Positions 28,661-38,219 are shown, counted from the first letter of the stretch. The stretch is 64,000 nucleotides of DNA from Pseudonocardia sp. CNS-004 (GCA_001942185.1 MKJV01000074.1:1-64000), one strand, 5' to 3'. The notes: generated by a model from the sequence alone, not told the origin. Numbers and translations are program-made.

Positions 28661-28765
28661 GACTCACACGCACCAGCACCGCGACTCGCGCGCACCGAGA
28701 GCGCGACTCGCGGAGATCGGGTGTCCCATCCCTGCGAGTCGCGCTCTGGGGGCAGGTGAGTCGCG
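28661..28765. repeat. REP-like palindromic element, copy 1
   Basis: Tandem units of the form GACTC(G/A)C(G/A)CGCACC precede a perfect hairpin (AGAGCGCGACTCGC at 28698-28711 against 28734-28747). An outer pair CGCGACTC (28680-28687) with GAGTCGCG (28758-28765) encloses it. The right end is two bases from the stop of the acyl-CoA ligase, so it could end that transcript. The same unit recurs at 61140-61263. Confidence 0.62.
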
Positions 28766-28766
28766 A

Positions 28767-30369
28767 TCAGCCGCGGATGCGGGACGTGTGCCCGGACCAT
28801 TCCTTCTCGCGCAGCTCGAACTTCTGCACCTTGCCCGTGGACGTCTTGGGCAGCTGCTCCACCAGCTCGACGGTCTTCGGCGCCTTGAACCGCGCGATGC
28901 GGCTCCGCACGTGCTCGATCAGCTCTTCCGGGGTGGCGGTCTTGCCGTCGGCGAGCACCACGAACGCTTGGGGCGCTCTCCCCACTGCTCGTCCGGCACC
29001 CCGATGACGGCGGCCTCCAGTACCGCCGGGTGGGAGACGACGGCCTGCTCGACCTCGATCGTCGAGATGTTCTCCCCACCGGAGATGATCACGTCCTTGG
29101 CGCGGTCGCGCAGCTCGACGTAGCCGTCGGGGTGCAGGACACCGAGGTCCCCGGTGTGGAACCAGCCGCCTGCGAACGCCTTCTCGGTGGCGGCCGGGTC
29201 GTCGAAGTAGCCGAGCATGACGTTGTTGCCGCGCATCACGACCTCGCCCATCGTGGCGCCGTCGGCCGGGACGTCGTTCATCCGCTCGTCGACGACGCGC
29301 AGCTTGTCGGCACACACCATCCCGACGCCTGGCGGGCCTGCTTGGCCGCCCGTTCCTCGGCCGGGAGGTCGTCCCACGCGCGCTGGTACTGGTTCACCGA
29401 GTACGGCCCGTAGGACTCGGTGAGCCCGTAGACGTGCACGATCCGGAAGCCCATCCGCTCGGCGTGACCGATGGTGGTGGGGCTGGGCGGGGGCCCGCCG
29501 TCGTGATCGTGATCGGCTGCTGCGGCTCGCTCGCCTCCGGTGCGCGCAGGATCGTGGTGACGACGGTGGCGCGCCGTTCAGGTGCGTGACACCGTGCTCC
29601 CGGATGAGCTGCCAGATGACGTCGCCGCGCACCTCGCGCAGGCACACGTGCGTGCCGCCCACCGCGGTGAGCGCCCACGGCGTGCACCAGCCGTTGCAGT
29701 GGAACATCGGCAGCGTCCAGAGGTAGACGCTGTCGAACGTGTGCCCGGAGTGCACGACCTCGCCGAACGAGTTGAGGTACGCGCCGCGGTGGGAGTACTG
29801 CACACCCTTCGGCCGGCCGGTGGTGCCCGAGGTGTAGTTGATGGAGATGCAGCTCGTCTCGTCGCCGACCTCCCACGCGAGGGGCTCGTCGTTGCCCCGG
29901 GCGAGCAGGTCCTCGTACGTGATGCCGCCGCCGGTGCCGTCGCCGGGCTGGGCGGGGTCGACGATCGTGATGATCTCCTCGACCGTCTTGAGCCTGCGTA
30001 CGAGCGGCGCCACCGTCGGGTACAGCGCCGCGTCGACGACCAGCAGCTTCGCGCCGGAGTGGTCGAGGATGTAGCGCACCTCCTCGGTGGCGAGCCGGGT
30101 GTTGATCGCGACGAGCACGGCGCCCGCCAGCGGCACGGCGAAGTGGGCCACGAGCATCTCGGGGACGTTGGGCAGCAGGTACGCCACCCGGTCGCCCTGG
30201 CCGATCCCGGAACCGCGCAACGCGTGCGCCACACGCGTGACCTCGGCGCGAACTCGGCGTAGGTGTGCCTGCGGTCGCCGTAGACGATGGCGGTCTTGTC
30301 GGGGAAGACCTCGGCCGAGCGTTGCAGGAACGTCAGCGGGGTGAGTGGGGTGTGCCAGACGGCGGTCAT
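28767..30369 (-). CDS. Fatty acid/acyl-CoA ligase (AMP-forming), five frameshifts
   Basis: This ANL-superfamily enzyme activates a carboxylic acid as its adenylate and transfers it to CoA. The AMP-binding loop YTSGTTGRPKGV, the motif MFHCNGWC, the GWFHTGDLGVLHPDGY region and the C-terminal KTSTGKVQKFELREKEW with the catalytic Lys are all present. The reading frame changes near 30250, 29575, 29500, 29330 and 28970. Five one-base losses make 536 codons, the usual size for medium/long-chain ligases. AAGGAGG precedes the ATG at 30369. It diverges from a methyltransferase. Confidence 0.82.
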
Positions 30370-30462
30370 CTCGCCTCCTTGCGCGTCGTCCTGATCCTCG
30401 GTGCTGCCGGGCGGCACGACAACCACGGAACTCGATTGTGGGCCGACCGATACTGGATCACC

Positions 30463-31293
30463 GTGACCACGATCCCCGAGATGATCGAGGCGAACCGGGC
30501 CAACTGGGACGCCCGGGTTCCCGTGCACCTGCGCGGCTACGACCTCGACCACCTGCGCCGCGGCGGGCAGCGGCTCGCCGATTTCGAGTACGCGGCCATC
30601 GACGTCGAGGGCCGGGACGTGCTGCACATGCAGTGCCACATCGGGACCGACACGATCTGCCTGGCCCGGCAGGGCGCACGTGCCGTCGGGCTGGACCTGT
30701 CCGGCGAGTCGGTCGGCGCCGCCCGGCGGCTCGCTGCCGAGTGCGCGGTGGACGTCGCGTACGTCCGGAGCGACGTGTACGCGGCGGTCGACGCGCTCGG
30801 CGATCGCCGGTTCGACGTCGTCTACACCGGCAAGGGTGCGCTGTGCTGGCTGCCCGACCTGCACCGGTGGGCGCAGGTCGTGGCCGATCTGCTGCGCCCG
30901 GGCGGCGTGCTCTACGTGATCGACTTCCACCCACTGGTGCTGGCGGCCGACGACGATCAGCCGGAGACCGGCCTGCTGTTGTCGGGCAACTACCTCGGTG
31001 CGGGGCCGGAGCGCTTCGACTCCGACGTGACCTACACCGGGGACGGTCTGCTCGCGGGGAGCACGGTCAGCTACGAGTGGGCGCACGGCCTCGACGAGGT
31101 GATCGACGCCGTCCTGTCGGCGGGCCTGCGGCTCACCGCGTTCGCCGAGCACGACGTCACCTGCTGGGGCCGGTTCCCGGGCATGACCGATCTCGGGGAC
31201 GGCTGGTTCGGATGGCCTGCCGGCGCCCCACGCCTCCCGCAGATGTTCTCGGTGCGGGCGGAGAAGATCAGCCCTCGTCCTCCGCGAGGCTGA
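30463..31293 (+). CDS. Class I SAM-dependent methyltransferase
   Basis: This 276-residue protein has the SAM-binding motif VLHMQCHIGTDTICLAR near residue 50, a motif I variant in which CHIGTD replaces GxGxG, followed by VGLDLSGESV and LRPGGVLYVIDFHP. This set is typical of the actinobacterial group of small-molecule methyltransferases. GATACT eight bases before the GTG suggests a leaderless transcript. The 3' end overlaps the ferredoxin gene by 26 bases in convergent orientation. Confidence 0.83.
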   Translation: MTTIPEMIEANRANWDARVPVHLRGYDLDHLRRGGQRLADFEYAAIDVEGRDVLHMQCHIGTDTICLARQGARAVGLDLSGESVGAARRLAAECAVDVAYVRSDVYAAVDALGDRRFDVVYTGKGALCWLPDLHRWAQVVADLLRPGGVLYVIDFHPLVLAADDDQPETGLLLSGNYLGAGPERFDSDVTYTGDGLLAGSTVSYEWAHGLDEVIDAVLSAGLRLTAFAEHDVTCWGRFPGMTDLGDGWFGWPAGAPRLPQMFSVRAEKISPRPPRG

Positions 31294-31468
31294 TGGCCGC
31301 CCGCGGGCAGGACACCACGGCCTGCTCCAGCCGCGACCGCATGGCGTCGGGCGGGTTCTCGTCGAGGATGTAGAGGAAGTCGTCCTCCCGCACCTCGAAC
31401 ACCTCGGGGACGATGCCCATGCAGACGGCGTTGGATTCGCAGAGGTCGAAGTCGACGGTGACCTTCAT
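31268..31468 (-). CDS. 3Fe-4S ferredoxin (P450-type)
   Basis: This 66-residue single-cluster ferredoxin has the ligands in LCESNAVC (Cys-x5-Cys) and a later SCPRAAISL. A residue other than cysteine in the CxxAxxC-like core, with only three cysteines, indicates a 3Fe-4S cluster, as in the electron donors of actinobacterial cytochrome P450s. No P450 gene is in the window. MKVTVDFD was chosen as the start; an in-frame Met six residues upstream is possible. Confidence 0.85.
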   Translation of the reverse strand: MKVTVDFDLCESNAVCMGIVPEVFEVREDDFLYILDENPPDAMRSRLEQAVVSCPRAAISLAEDEG

Positions 31469-31505
31469 GTGCACCATCGTCCTCATCCGTCGGCGCGGTG
31501 GATAG

Positions 31506-32105
31506 TCAGGCGACCCTCACCAGCCGGGCGTACACCACGACGTTGTCGCGGTAGTGGCCGCTCCGGCTGTCGAACGCCCCACCGCAGGTGATGAGCCGCA
31601 GCTCCGGGTCGGCGGTGTCGCCGTAGACCCGCTCGGTCGGGAACCCCGCCTTCGCGTAGCGCTCCACCAGGTAGGTCTCGAACACCGCCGTGGAGCCGTC
31701 CGCCCGGGAGACGCTCACCTCGTCGCCCGGCCCCAGCTCGTCCAGCCGCCGGAAGACGCCCGGCGTGCCCGCGTAGTCGACGTGCCCCGCGATGACGGCG
31801 GGTCCGGCCGACCCCGGTGCGGGGCCGAGGGTGAACCACCCGGCCGTCCCGGCGTCCGGCGGCACCTCGAGCGCACCGGTGGCGTCGATGCCGAGATCGA
31901 GCAGCGGCCCGGTCCGCACGTCGATGGCCGGGGCGGTGAGCCCGACCGGTGGGGCCGCCGCCGGGGCGGCCGGCGGTGGCGGGACGCTCTCCACCGACGC
32001 CGCCGGGGGCGTCGCGACGGAGGCCTCGGGTGCCGGGGCACCGCACGCCGCCAGCCCGGCGAGGGCACCGCACACGAGCACGGCCCGCAGCCGTCCCCCG
32101 GTCAC
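31506..32105 (-). CDS. Class F sortase
   Basis: This transpeptidase of 199 residues has an N-terminal lipobox-like AGLAACGAP after a hydrophobic stretch and then a Pro/Ala-rich linker. The catalytic His is in IAGHVDYAGTPGVF, the Cys in LITCGGAFD, and the Arg in HYRDNVVVYA. The layout matches actinobacterial class F sortases. GTG overlaps the stop of the excalibur gene (GTGA), so the two are co-translated. Confidence 0.86.
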   Translation of the reverse strand: MTGGRLRAVLVCGALAGLAACGAPAPEASVATPPAASVESVPPPPAAPAAAPPVGLTAPAIDVRTGPLLDLGIDATGALEVPPDAGTAGWFTLGPAPGSAGPAVIAGHVDYAGTPGVFRRLDELGPGDEVSVSRADGSTAVFETYLVERYAKAGFPTERVYGDTADPELRLITCGGAFDSRSGHYRDNVVVYARLVRVA

Positions 32106-32653
32106 GGCCGGGCAGCCCCGCCGGTGGCCACCCCGCCGTTCGGGTACACCGCGACCTGCCGGCCATCGGTGCCGAAGTGCTGCTCGCAGGCGATGCCGTC
32201 GTCGTCGCTGTCGAGCTCCTCCGGGTCGTCGGTGCGTGCGGTGAGCGCGGCCTGCGCGGCGGCCTGCGAGGTGAAGTCGGCGCAGTCGCGGTCCCTGTCT
32301 GAGCCCTCGTCGGAGTCGTCGTCGGGGTCCGTGGCCGGAGTCGTGGCGAGCGAATCGTCGTCGTCGCCGGAGTCGCTCGCCTCGTCGTCGGCACGGTCGT
32401 CGGCCAGGTCGTCGGCGGAGCCACGGCTCGGCAGCGACTCGCAGGCCACGCCGTCGGCCGGGCCGTCCGAGCCCCCGTCGAGCCGGTTCGGGTCGGAGCG
32501 GTCGGCGTCCAGGACGGACTGGGCGTCCTCCTGGAACTCGAAGTCCGAGCAGTCCAGGTCGGCGGCCAGCGCGGTGCCGGCCATCGCGACGACGAGTGCG
32601 CCGCTCAGCGCTGCTGCGAGCACGGACAGGCGAATACGACGGGATGTGCGCAT
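32102..32653 (-). CDS. Secreted protein with two excalibur calcium-binding domains
   Basis: This 183-residue protein has a signal peptide (RRIRLSVLAAALSGALVVAM, with AAA-type cleavage after residue 30). Two excalibur repeats follow: the first with DCSDFEFQEDAQ and DGVACE, the second with DCADFTSQAAAQ and DDDGIACEQHF. They are joined by an acidic Asp/Ser linker. Excalibur domains bind calcium outside the cell. No LPxTG motif is visible at the C-terminus, so it is unlikely to be a standard substrate of the sortase encoded next to it. Confidence 0.85.
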   Translation of the reverse strand: MRTSRRIRLSVLAAALSGALVVAMAGTALAADLDCSDFEFQEDAQSVLDADRSDPNRLDGGSDGPADGVACESLPSRGSADDLADDRADDEASDSGDDDDSLATTPATDPDDDSDEGSDRDRDCADFTSQAAAQAALTARTDDPEELDSDDDGIACEQHFGTDGRQVAVYPNGGVATGGAARP

Positions 32654-32800
32654 GGGAGTGGAGTCCTCTTCGGGTGGTACGGGGAGCGGCCGCTGGGGGA
32701 GCTGCCGGCCGGCACGCGGAATGTCTGGCCCACACCACGATCCGTTACCACTCGACTACGAATTGCTCCATCTCGCCCTGTCCCGGGTGGCCGAACGGCG

Positions 32801-34674
32801 CTACTCGCGACGCAACACCGGGCGGAGCGCGTCGAGCACGTCGACACTCTCGATCGTGGACGCACCGGCTCGTCGACGCCGTCCGCGATCCCGCGCATCG
32901 TCTTGCGCAGGATCTTCCCGGAACGCGTCTTCGGCAGCGCCGCCACGACGGCGACGTCCTTGAGGCTCGCCACGGCCCCGACCTGGTCGCGCACCAGCTG
33001 CACGAGCTCGGCGCGCAGCTCGTCCTCCTGGCGCTCGACACCCGCCTTGAGCACGACGAACCCGCGCGGGACCTGCCCCTTGAGGCGTCCGCCACGCCGA
33101 TCACGGCACACTCGGCGACGTCGGGGTGGGAGGCGAGCACCTCCTCCATCCCGCCCGTCGACAGGCGGTGCCCGGCCACGTTGATGACGTCGTCGGTGCG
33201 GCCCATCACGTAGACGTAGCCGTCCTCGTCGAGGCGGCCGCCGTCGCCGGTGAGGTAGTAGCCGTCGAACGCCGACATGTACGACGCCACGAACCGCTCG
33301 TCGTCGTTCCACAGGGTGGGCAGCGAGCCGGGCGGCATCGGCAGCTTGACGACGATCGCGCCGTCGGTGCCCGCCGGCGCCGGGCGCCCGACGTGTCGAG
33401 CACCTGCACGTCCCAGCCGGGGAGCGGCTTCGTCGGCGAGCCGGGCTTGATCGGCAGCAGCTCGATGCCCGCCGGGTTGGCGACGATCGGCCAGCCGGTC
33501 TCGGTCTGCCACCAGTGGTCGATCACCGGGATGCCGAGCAGCTCGGACGCCCAGCGCTGGTCTCCGGGTCGAGGCGCTCGCCCGCCAGGAAGAGGTATTT
33601 CAGGCACGAGATGTCGTACTTGCGCGTGAACTCCCCGTCCGGGTCCTCCTTCTTGATCGCCCGGAACGCGGTCGGCGCGGTGAAGAGGCTCTTGACGCCG
33701 TGCTCGGAGACCACCCGCCAGAACTGCCCCGCGTCGGGCGTGCCGACCGGTTTGCCCTCGTAGAGCACGGTGGTGGCGCCGGTGAGCAGCGGCGCGTAGA
33801 CGATGTAGGAGTGCCCGACGACCCACCCGACGTCGGACGCCGTGAAGATCGTCTCGCCGGCGTCGACGTCGTAGACGTTGGGCATCGTCCAGCGCAGCGC
33901 CACCGCGTGGCCGCCGCTGTCGCGCACCACGCCCTTCGGCTTCCCGGTGGTGCCCGAGGTGTAGAGGATGTAGAGCGGGTCGGTGGCCTTGACCGGCACG
34001 CAGTCGGCGGGGGCCGCTGCCGCGATCGCCTCGGCCCAGTCGACGTCGTCGGGGCCCATGTCCGCGGTCGCCTGCGGGCGCTGCAGGACCACCCGCTTCG
34101 CTGGTCTGCGCTCCGCGAGCTCGATGGCCGCGTCGAGCAGCGGCTTGTACTCGATCACCCGCTTGCCCTCGATGCCGCAGGACGCCGAGACGATCACCGA
34201 TGGCGCGGCGTCGTCGATGCGCACGGCGAGCTCCTTCGGGGCGAACCCGCCGAAGACCACCGAGTGCACGGCGCCGATCCGCGCGCAGGCGAGCATCGCC
34301 ACCGCCGCCTCCGGCACCATCGGCATGTAGATCACCACGCGGTCGCCCCGGCCGACACCGAGGCCCGCGAGCACGCCTGCGAACCGCGCCACCTCGTCCC
34401 GCAGCTGCGCGTAGGTGTACGTGCGTCGCGTGTCCGTGACCGGGGAGTCGTAGATCAGCGCGTCCTGGTCGCCGCGGCCGGCCTCGACGTGCCGGTCGAG
34501 GGCGTTGTGGCAGACGTTCAGCTCCCCGTCGGGGAACCAGCGGTAGAACGGCGGACGGGAGGCGTCGAGCGCACGGGTGGGGGCGACGTGCCAGTCGATC
34601 GCCTGGGCCGCGCCGAGCCAGAAACCCTCCGGGTCGTCGGTGCTGGCGCGGAAGACGTCCTCGTACCCACCCAT
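32801..34674 (-). CDS. prpE: Propionyl-CoA synthetase (four frameshifts)
   Basis: This acyl-adenylating enzyme makes propionyl-CoA from propionate, ATP and CoA. N-terminal YEDVFRASTDDPEGFW, NVCHNALDRHVEAGRGDQ and LIYDSPVTDT are PrpE hallmarks, followed by YTSGTTGKPKGVV, DHWWQTETGWPI, YLTGDGG and LPKTRSGKILRKTM. Frame breaks near 33560, 33390, 33085 and 32875 are each a one-base loss. Restored, the gene has 625 residues (the family has about 628) and ends STIESVDVLDALRPVL at TAG 32801-32803. An inverted repeat lies in the promoter gap shared with the SGNH gene. Confidence 0.87.
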
Positions 34675-34832
34675 GCCCTGGCCTCCTCGTTCGCGAGTCC
34701 CGTTCGCCAGTCCTCTGCCGTGACATTAGGCCGTGCGCGGCGCGGATCGCAGGCCTGCGAGACGGCTTCCCAGGCCCCACCCGGCCGGTGGTGAGGTGTC
34801 CCCGTATCGGGGTTTCAGGGCCGTTCGGATGA

Positions 34833-34900
34833 ACGCAACGTAGCGTGACCACCCGTTCGGCCGACTACCTGTGGAGTGTCACGGTCGTTCCACGTTGCGT
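34833..34900. promoter_or_regulatory. Spaced inverted repeat upstream of the SGNH hydrolase
   Basis: ACGCAACGT (34833-34841) and its complement ACGTTGCGT (34892-34900) flank a further GTGAC/GTCAC pair. The arms face each other in the gap between divergent prpE and the SGNH gene. It could be a looped operator or a transcript stem; I cannot tell which. Confidence 0.35.
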
Positions 34901-34940
34901 AGCCGAGCAATCACGGCTCGCGACGAACGGAGGGAACGCG

Positions 34941-36240
34941 GTGAGCGGGTACGGACGCGCATTGGGCGCCGGGTGGGTGCCGTCGGTGCTCGCCGTGCTG
35001 GTGGCGCTGAGCTCCGCCATCGGCCTGGCGGTCGCCACCAGCGAGTCGTACCGGCCCGCAGGCACCCCCGCCGACGCCTGTCACCCCAGCTGGACCACCG
35101 GCTGGCACGCCGCGGCCCAGCCCGGCCCGGCACTGCCCGGCATGGGCGGCGCCACCATGCGGATGGTCGTGAACCCGCAGGTCACCGGCTCGCAGGTGCG
35201 GTTGCGCCTGTCCAACGCCCACGGGAGCGCCCCACTGGCCGTCGGCGCCGTCACCGCTGCCCGGTCCGACGGCGCGGACGGGCTGGTGCCGGGGACGGCG
35301 CGGCCGGTCCCGTTCGACGGGCAGCAGACCGTCGTGATCCCGCCGGGCAGCGAGGTCGAGAGCGACCCCGTGCCGCTGGTGGCGGAGGCGGGCAGCCCGC
35401 TCGCCGTCAGCCTGTTCCTGCCCGCCGTGCCGCCCGTGCTCACCCAGCACTTCGCGATGCAGGCCACCTACCTGTCCGGGCAGGGTGATGCCACCTTCGG
35501 CGACGCCGCGGCGTTCGGGGAGCAGCTTCCCTCGTCGGTGATCCTCACCGGGGTCGACGTGCTGGTCCCCCGCCCCGTCAACGCGCTGGTCGCGGTCGGC
35601 GACTCGATCACCGACGGGATGGGGGCCGCCCGAGGCGAGAGCTGGCCCGACGTCCTCGGCGGCCGGCTCTCCCAGTCGGGCGGGGCCACCACGATGGCGG
35701 TGCTGGGCGCGGGCATCTCCGGCAACCGGCTCCTCACCGACGGCGGACCGCAGGTGGGGGACGTGCCGCTCGGCCGGTTCGACCGCGACGTGACCGCGGC
35801 GGCTGGAGCCACCGACGTCGTGCTGCACATCGGCACGAACGATCTGGCCGCAGGCCGCGGCGCCGCCGACATCGTCGCCGGGCTGCAACGATTTGCGGAA
35901 CGCGCCAGAGGAGCGGGCAAACGGGTGTTCCTCACGACCGTCACCCCGTCCGACGCGGGTGCGCACGGCACGCAGGCCGCCATGGCCGCCCGCACCGAGC
36001 TCAACGCGTGGGTCCGGGAACACGGGCCCGCGTACGCCGACGGCGTCTTCGACTTCGCCGCGGCGGTGGCCGACCCGCCGACCCCGGCAGGCTCGCCCCG
36101 CAGTTCGACGCGGGCGACGGCGTCCACCTGTCCGCCGCCGGCTACCGCGCGCTGGCCACCGCCGTCGACCCCGCGCAGCTCACCGGCAGCCCGTGCCTGG
36201 CGGGCGACCCGCCGCGCGCGTCCTGGCGGCGAACCGCTGA
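34941..36240 (+). CDS. Secreted SGNH/GDSL-family hydrolase (two frameshifts)
   Basis: After an N-terminal membrane segment (WVPSVLAVLVALSSAIGLAV) come the SGNH blocks: block I VAVGDSITDGMG with the nucleophile Ser, block III IGTNDLAAG, and block V DGVHLSAAGY with the catalytic Asp and His. These enzymes cleave esters of lipids or polysaccharides outside the cell. The first 190 residues contain extra beta-rich structure (VRLRLSNAHGSAPLAV) common to the larger members. Frame changes near 36090 and 36225 each lose one base. GGAGGG precedes the GTG at 34941. Confidence 0.83.
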
Positions 36241-36244
36241 CCGG

Positions 36245-36622
36245 TCAGCGGCGGCCCAGCCGCGGCAGGATCCGGCGCTTGGGCGCCTCCTCGTCCTGGA
36301 CGACGGGCAGCGGGCCGGTCGGGGTGTCCTCGCGGTCGAGCCGCTCGATCACCCAATCCACCGCGAGCGAACCGGGGGAGACGCCCCGATCGGCGGCGAT
36401 CCGGCGCAGCTGCTCGATCCGCAACGCCGGCAGCCGCAGCTGGAACACCTGCGCCGACCCGAACCGGCCGGTGAGCTCCGTCGGGTGCTCGTCGTCCGCT
36501 CCGCTCAGCGCGGCGAGATAGGAGTCGAGCTCGCGATCCGGCTCGGGTGACTCGGGCTCCGGGCCCCGGCGCTGCGACATCGGCGCGCGATGGCGGGAGC
36601 GAGACCGATCGGGGGGCGGCAT
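36245..36622 (-). CDS. Hypothetical protein with a possible ribbon-helix-helix
   Basis: The core, VFQLRLPALRIEQLRRIAAD, then RGVSPGSLAVDWVIERLD, looks like a strand followed by two helices, as in ribbon-helix-helix DNA-binding proteins. The N-terminus is a disordered Arg/Pro stretch and the C-terminus a basic tail. The length is 125 residues from the ATG at 36622 or 111 from one at 36580. It converges with the SGNH gene four bases away. No family is firmly assigned. Confidence 0.6.
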   Translation of the reverse strand: MPPPDRSRSRHRAPMSQRRGPEPESPEPDRELDSYLAALSGADDEHPTELTGRFGSAQVFQLRLPALRIEQLRRIAADRGVSPGSLAVDWVIERLDREDTPTGPLPVVQDEEAPKRRILPRLGRR

Positions 36623-36889
36623 GCCCGGCAGCCTACGCGCGGACGCCGTGCCGACGATGAGCGCTGCGTGATCCTCTCCCAGGACCTCGCCCCCGGAAGA
36701 GGGGTGCACCCGCCGCCGCCGTTAGGTAACGTCATGGTCACGGCCACGGGGGTGGCTGCGGGGCGTTCCGATCCGGGGTGGGGTTCCCGGGACGGGTGAA
36801 GGCAACCGGTTTCCGGTGGACGGTGCGGTCCGCGGGATGCGCGCCCCCGCACGGTCGTGGAGAGCTGGCGACCAGGCGGGGAGGCGTCG

Positions 36890-37123
36890 ATGTCCATCGG
36901 TAGCGCACGTCAGGAACTCGAGGGGGACCGGTTCACCTCGAGCGGATCGATTCCCAACCAGCGCACGGCGGCCGACGCCTATCGCGTGTCCGAGGACCAA
37001 CTCAACCGGGCACGCATGGTGGTGGCCCGCAACTCGTCCGACTCCGAGGACCTGCGACAGCTCCTCGACATGCTCGGGCTGATCTCGGGCAACCCGGACC
37101 TGCCGCCGCCCGTCACGCGCTGA
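36890..37123 (+). CDS. Small conserved hypothetical protein
   Basis: This 77-residue protein begins MSIGSARQELEGDRFTSSG and continues NQRTAADAYRVSEDQLNRAR. It is polar and probably helical, with no membrane segment. GGGGAGG precedes the ATG. Close relatives exist in other actinobacteria as far as I recall, but the function is not known. It is the last gene before the tRNA cluster. Confidence 0.65.
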   Translation: MSIGSARQELEGDRFTSSGSIPNQRTAADAYRVSEDQLNRARMVVARNSSDSEDLRQLLDMLGLISGNPDLPPPVTR

Positions 37124-37270
37124 GCGCGACACCCGTCCGGGGCGCTCCGACCTGCGAAGGAGCCGCTCCGGACGGGTGAGGCACCCCCCGCGTTCGGAGA
37201 AGCGGCGGGCCTGCCCTATGCTTGTCGTGCTCCCAACGGACAGCCGTTGCGGGCGGGGACCTCGGTCCAA

Positions 37271-37343
37271 GCCCCCATCGTCTAGCGGCCTAGGACTCCG
37301 CCCTTTCAAGGCGGCAGCGCGGGTTCGAATCCCGTTGGGGGTA
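37271..37343 (+). tRNA. tRNA-Glu (UUC)
   Basis: The cloverleaf is complete: acceptor GCCCCCA pairs with TGGGGGT, the anticodon loop is CTTTCAA with anticodon TTC, and the T-loop is GGTTCGAATCC. CCA is not encoded. It is the first of three tRNA genes. Confidence 0.93.
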
Positions 37344-37373
37344 CGGTTCGCGAGAGGTACAACTGAACAGCAA

Positions 37374-37447
37374 GGCCCAGTGGCGCAGTTGGTTAGCGCG
37401 TCGCCCTGTCACGGCGAAGGTCGCGGGTTCGAGTCCCGTCTGGGTCG
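37374..37447 (+). tRNA. tRNA-Asp (GUC)
   Basis: Acceptor GGCCCAG pairs with CTGGGTC, the anticodon loop is CTGTCAC with anticodon GTC, and the T-arm carries GGTTCGAGTCC. The discriminator is G, as expected for Asp. It lies 30 bases after tRNA-Glu. Confidence 0.93.
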
Positions 37448-37476
37448 CTTCACTCCCGGTGCACTGCACCGGTCTC

Positions 37477-37553
37477 GGCCAGGTAGCTCAGTTGGTACGA
37501 GCGACCGCCTGAAAAGCGGTAGGTCGGCGGTTCGACCCCGCCCCTGGCCACCA
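37477..37553 (+). tRNA. tRNA-Phe (GAA)
   Basis: Acceptor GGCCAGG pairs with CCTGGCC, the anticodon loop is CTGAAAA with anticodon GAA, and the T-arm contains GGTTCGACCCC. Discriminator A and an encoded CCA follow (37551-37553). The order Glu-Asp-Phe is common in actinobacteria. Confidence 0.92.
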
Positions 37554-37617
37554 TCTCGTCGTTCGGCTTGTTCGCTGCGCTTTGCGCAGCTTCCCCATCC
37601 GAGATGGTGGGTGTCTT

Positions 37618-37636
37618 CTGGGGGCCGAGCCCCCAG
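37618..37636. terminator. Hairpin downstream of the tRNA cluster
   Basis: CTGGGGGC and GCCCCCAG enclose a CGA loop. It is the first strong stem after tRNA-Phe and could end the tRNA transcript, although there is no T-run. Confidence 0.45.
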
Positions 37637-37685
37637 ACCCCCAGCCGGGAGGGCTTCGCCCCCCGGACCCCCCACCGCTGGTTGC

Positions 37686-37745
37686 GTCCACCTCGTTGGT
37701 GTCCACCTCGTTGGTGTCCACCTCGTTGGTGTCCACCTCGTTGGT
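37686..37745. repeat. Tandem repeat, 15-base unit, four copies
   Basis: Four identical copies of GTCCACCTCGTTGGT stand head to tail, followed by a degenerate fifth. There are no spacers of variable sequence, so this is not CRISPR. The stretch 37554-38219 contains no credible gene. Confidence 0.85.
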
Positions 37746-37800
37746 GTCCGTATGTGGCGTCCGTCTCGTCGGCAGCGGTCTCGTTGCGTTCGTGGGGTGC

Positions 37801-37880
37801 CCGTCTCGTTCCGCGCCCGTCTCGTTCCGCGCCCGTCTCGTTCCGCGCCCGTCTCGTTCGGTGTCCGTCTCGTCGGCAGC
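37801..37880. repeat. Tandem repeat, 16-base unit, three to five copies
   Basis: Three identical copies of CCGTCTCGTTCCGCGC run from 37801 to 37848, and two decayed copies follow to 37880. The CTCGTT core is shared with the 15-base repeat upstream. A 16-base unit shifts reading frame, which argues against a coding repeat. Confidence 0.8.
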
Positions 37881-38219
37881 CGTCTCGTCGTGCCGTCTCG
37901 TCCCGGCGCTCAGGGGGCTCCGTACTCGCGGCTCCGTACTCGTGGCCCTCGTGGGTGCCTGAGGTGAGGTGGCGCGCGGCCGACGACGGATGCCTTTGCG
38001 GTATGACCGGCATCACAGCGTCGGTGGTGGGTTGGGGGGCTCGGTTAGTCTCGCCTCAGTGCTTGGTGTGCGACTGCCCCGGTCCCCGCTGTGGGAGCAC
38101 GCCGCCTGCCCGATCCGAGTGGTCTACTGCCGCACGGCGGGGTGGTGCACGCCAGCTCACCGATGACGTAGGGTCGCCGTCCGGCTACCATCCGCCCGGA
38201 TGGGGGACGAAAGACCACG

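Noticed and set aside
28767..34674. Programmed frameshifting in the two acyl-CoA ligases
   Set aside because: Nine breaks in two enzymes, none at a slippery heptamer with a pseudoknot, and all corrected by a single added base; sequence error is simpler.
37686..37745. Possible CRISPR array
   Set aside because: The repeats are contiguous without spacers, and no cas gene is nearby.
37450..38016. Leftward frame of 188 codons with repeated HQRGG units and a tail resembling a commonly annotated protein
   Set aside because: Its 3' part is the complement of the tRNA-Phe and tRNA-Asp genes, a well-known source of false protein entries, and the repeat part is the 15-base tandem array. No ribosome site was seen.
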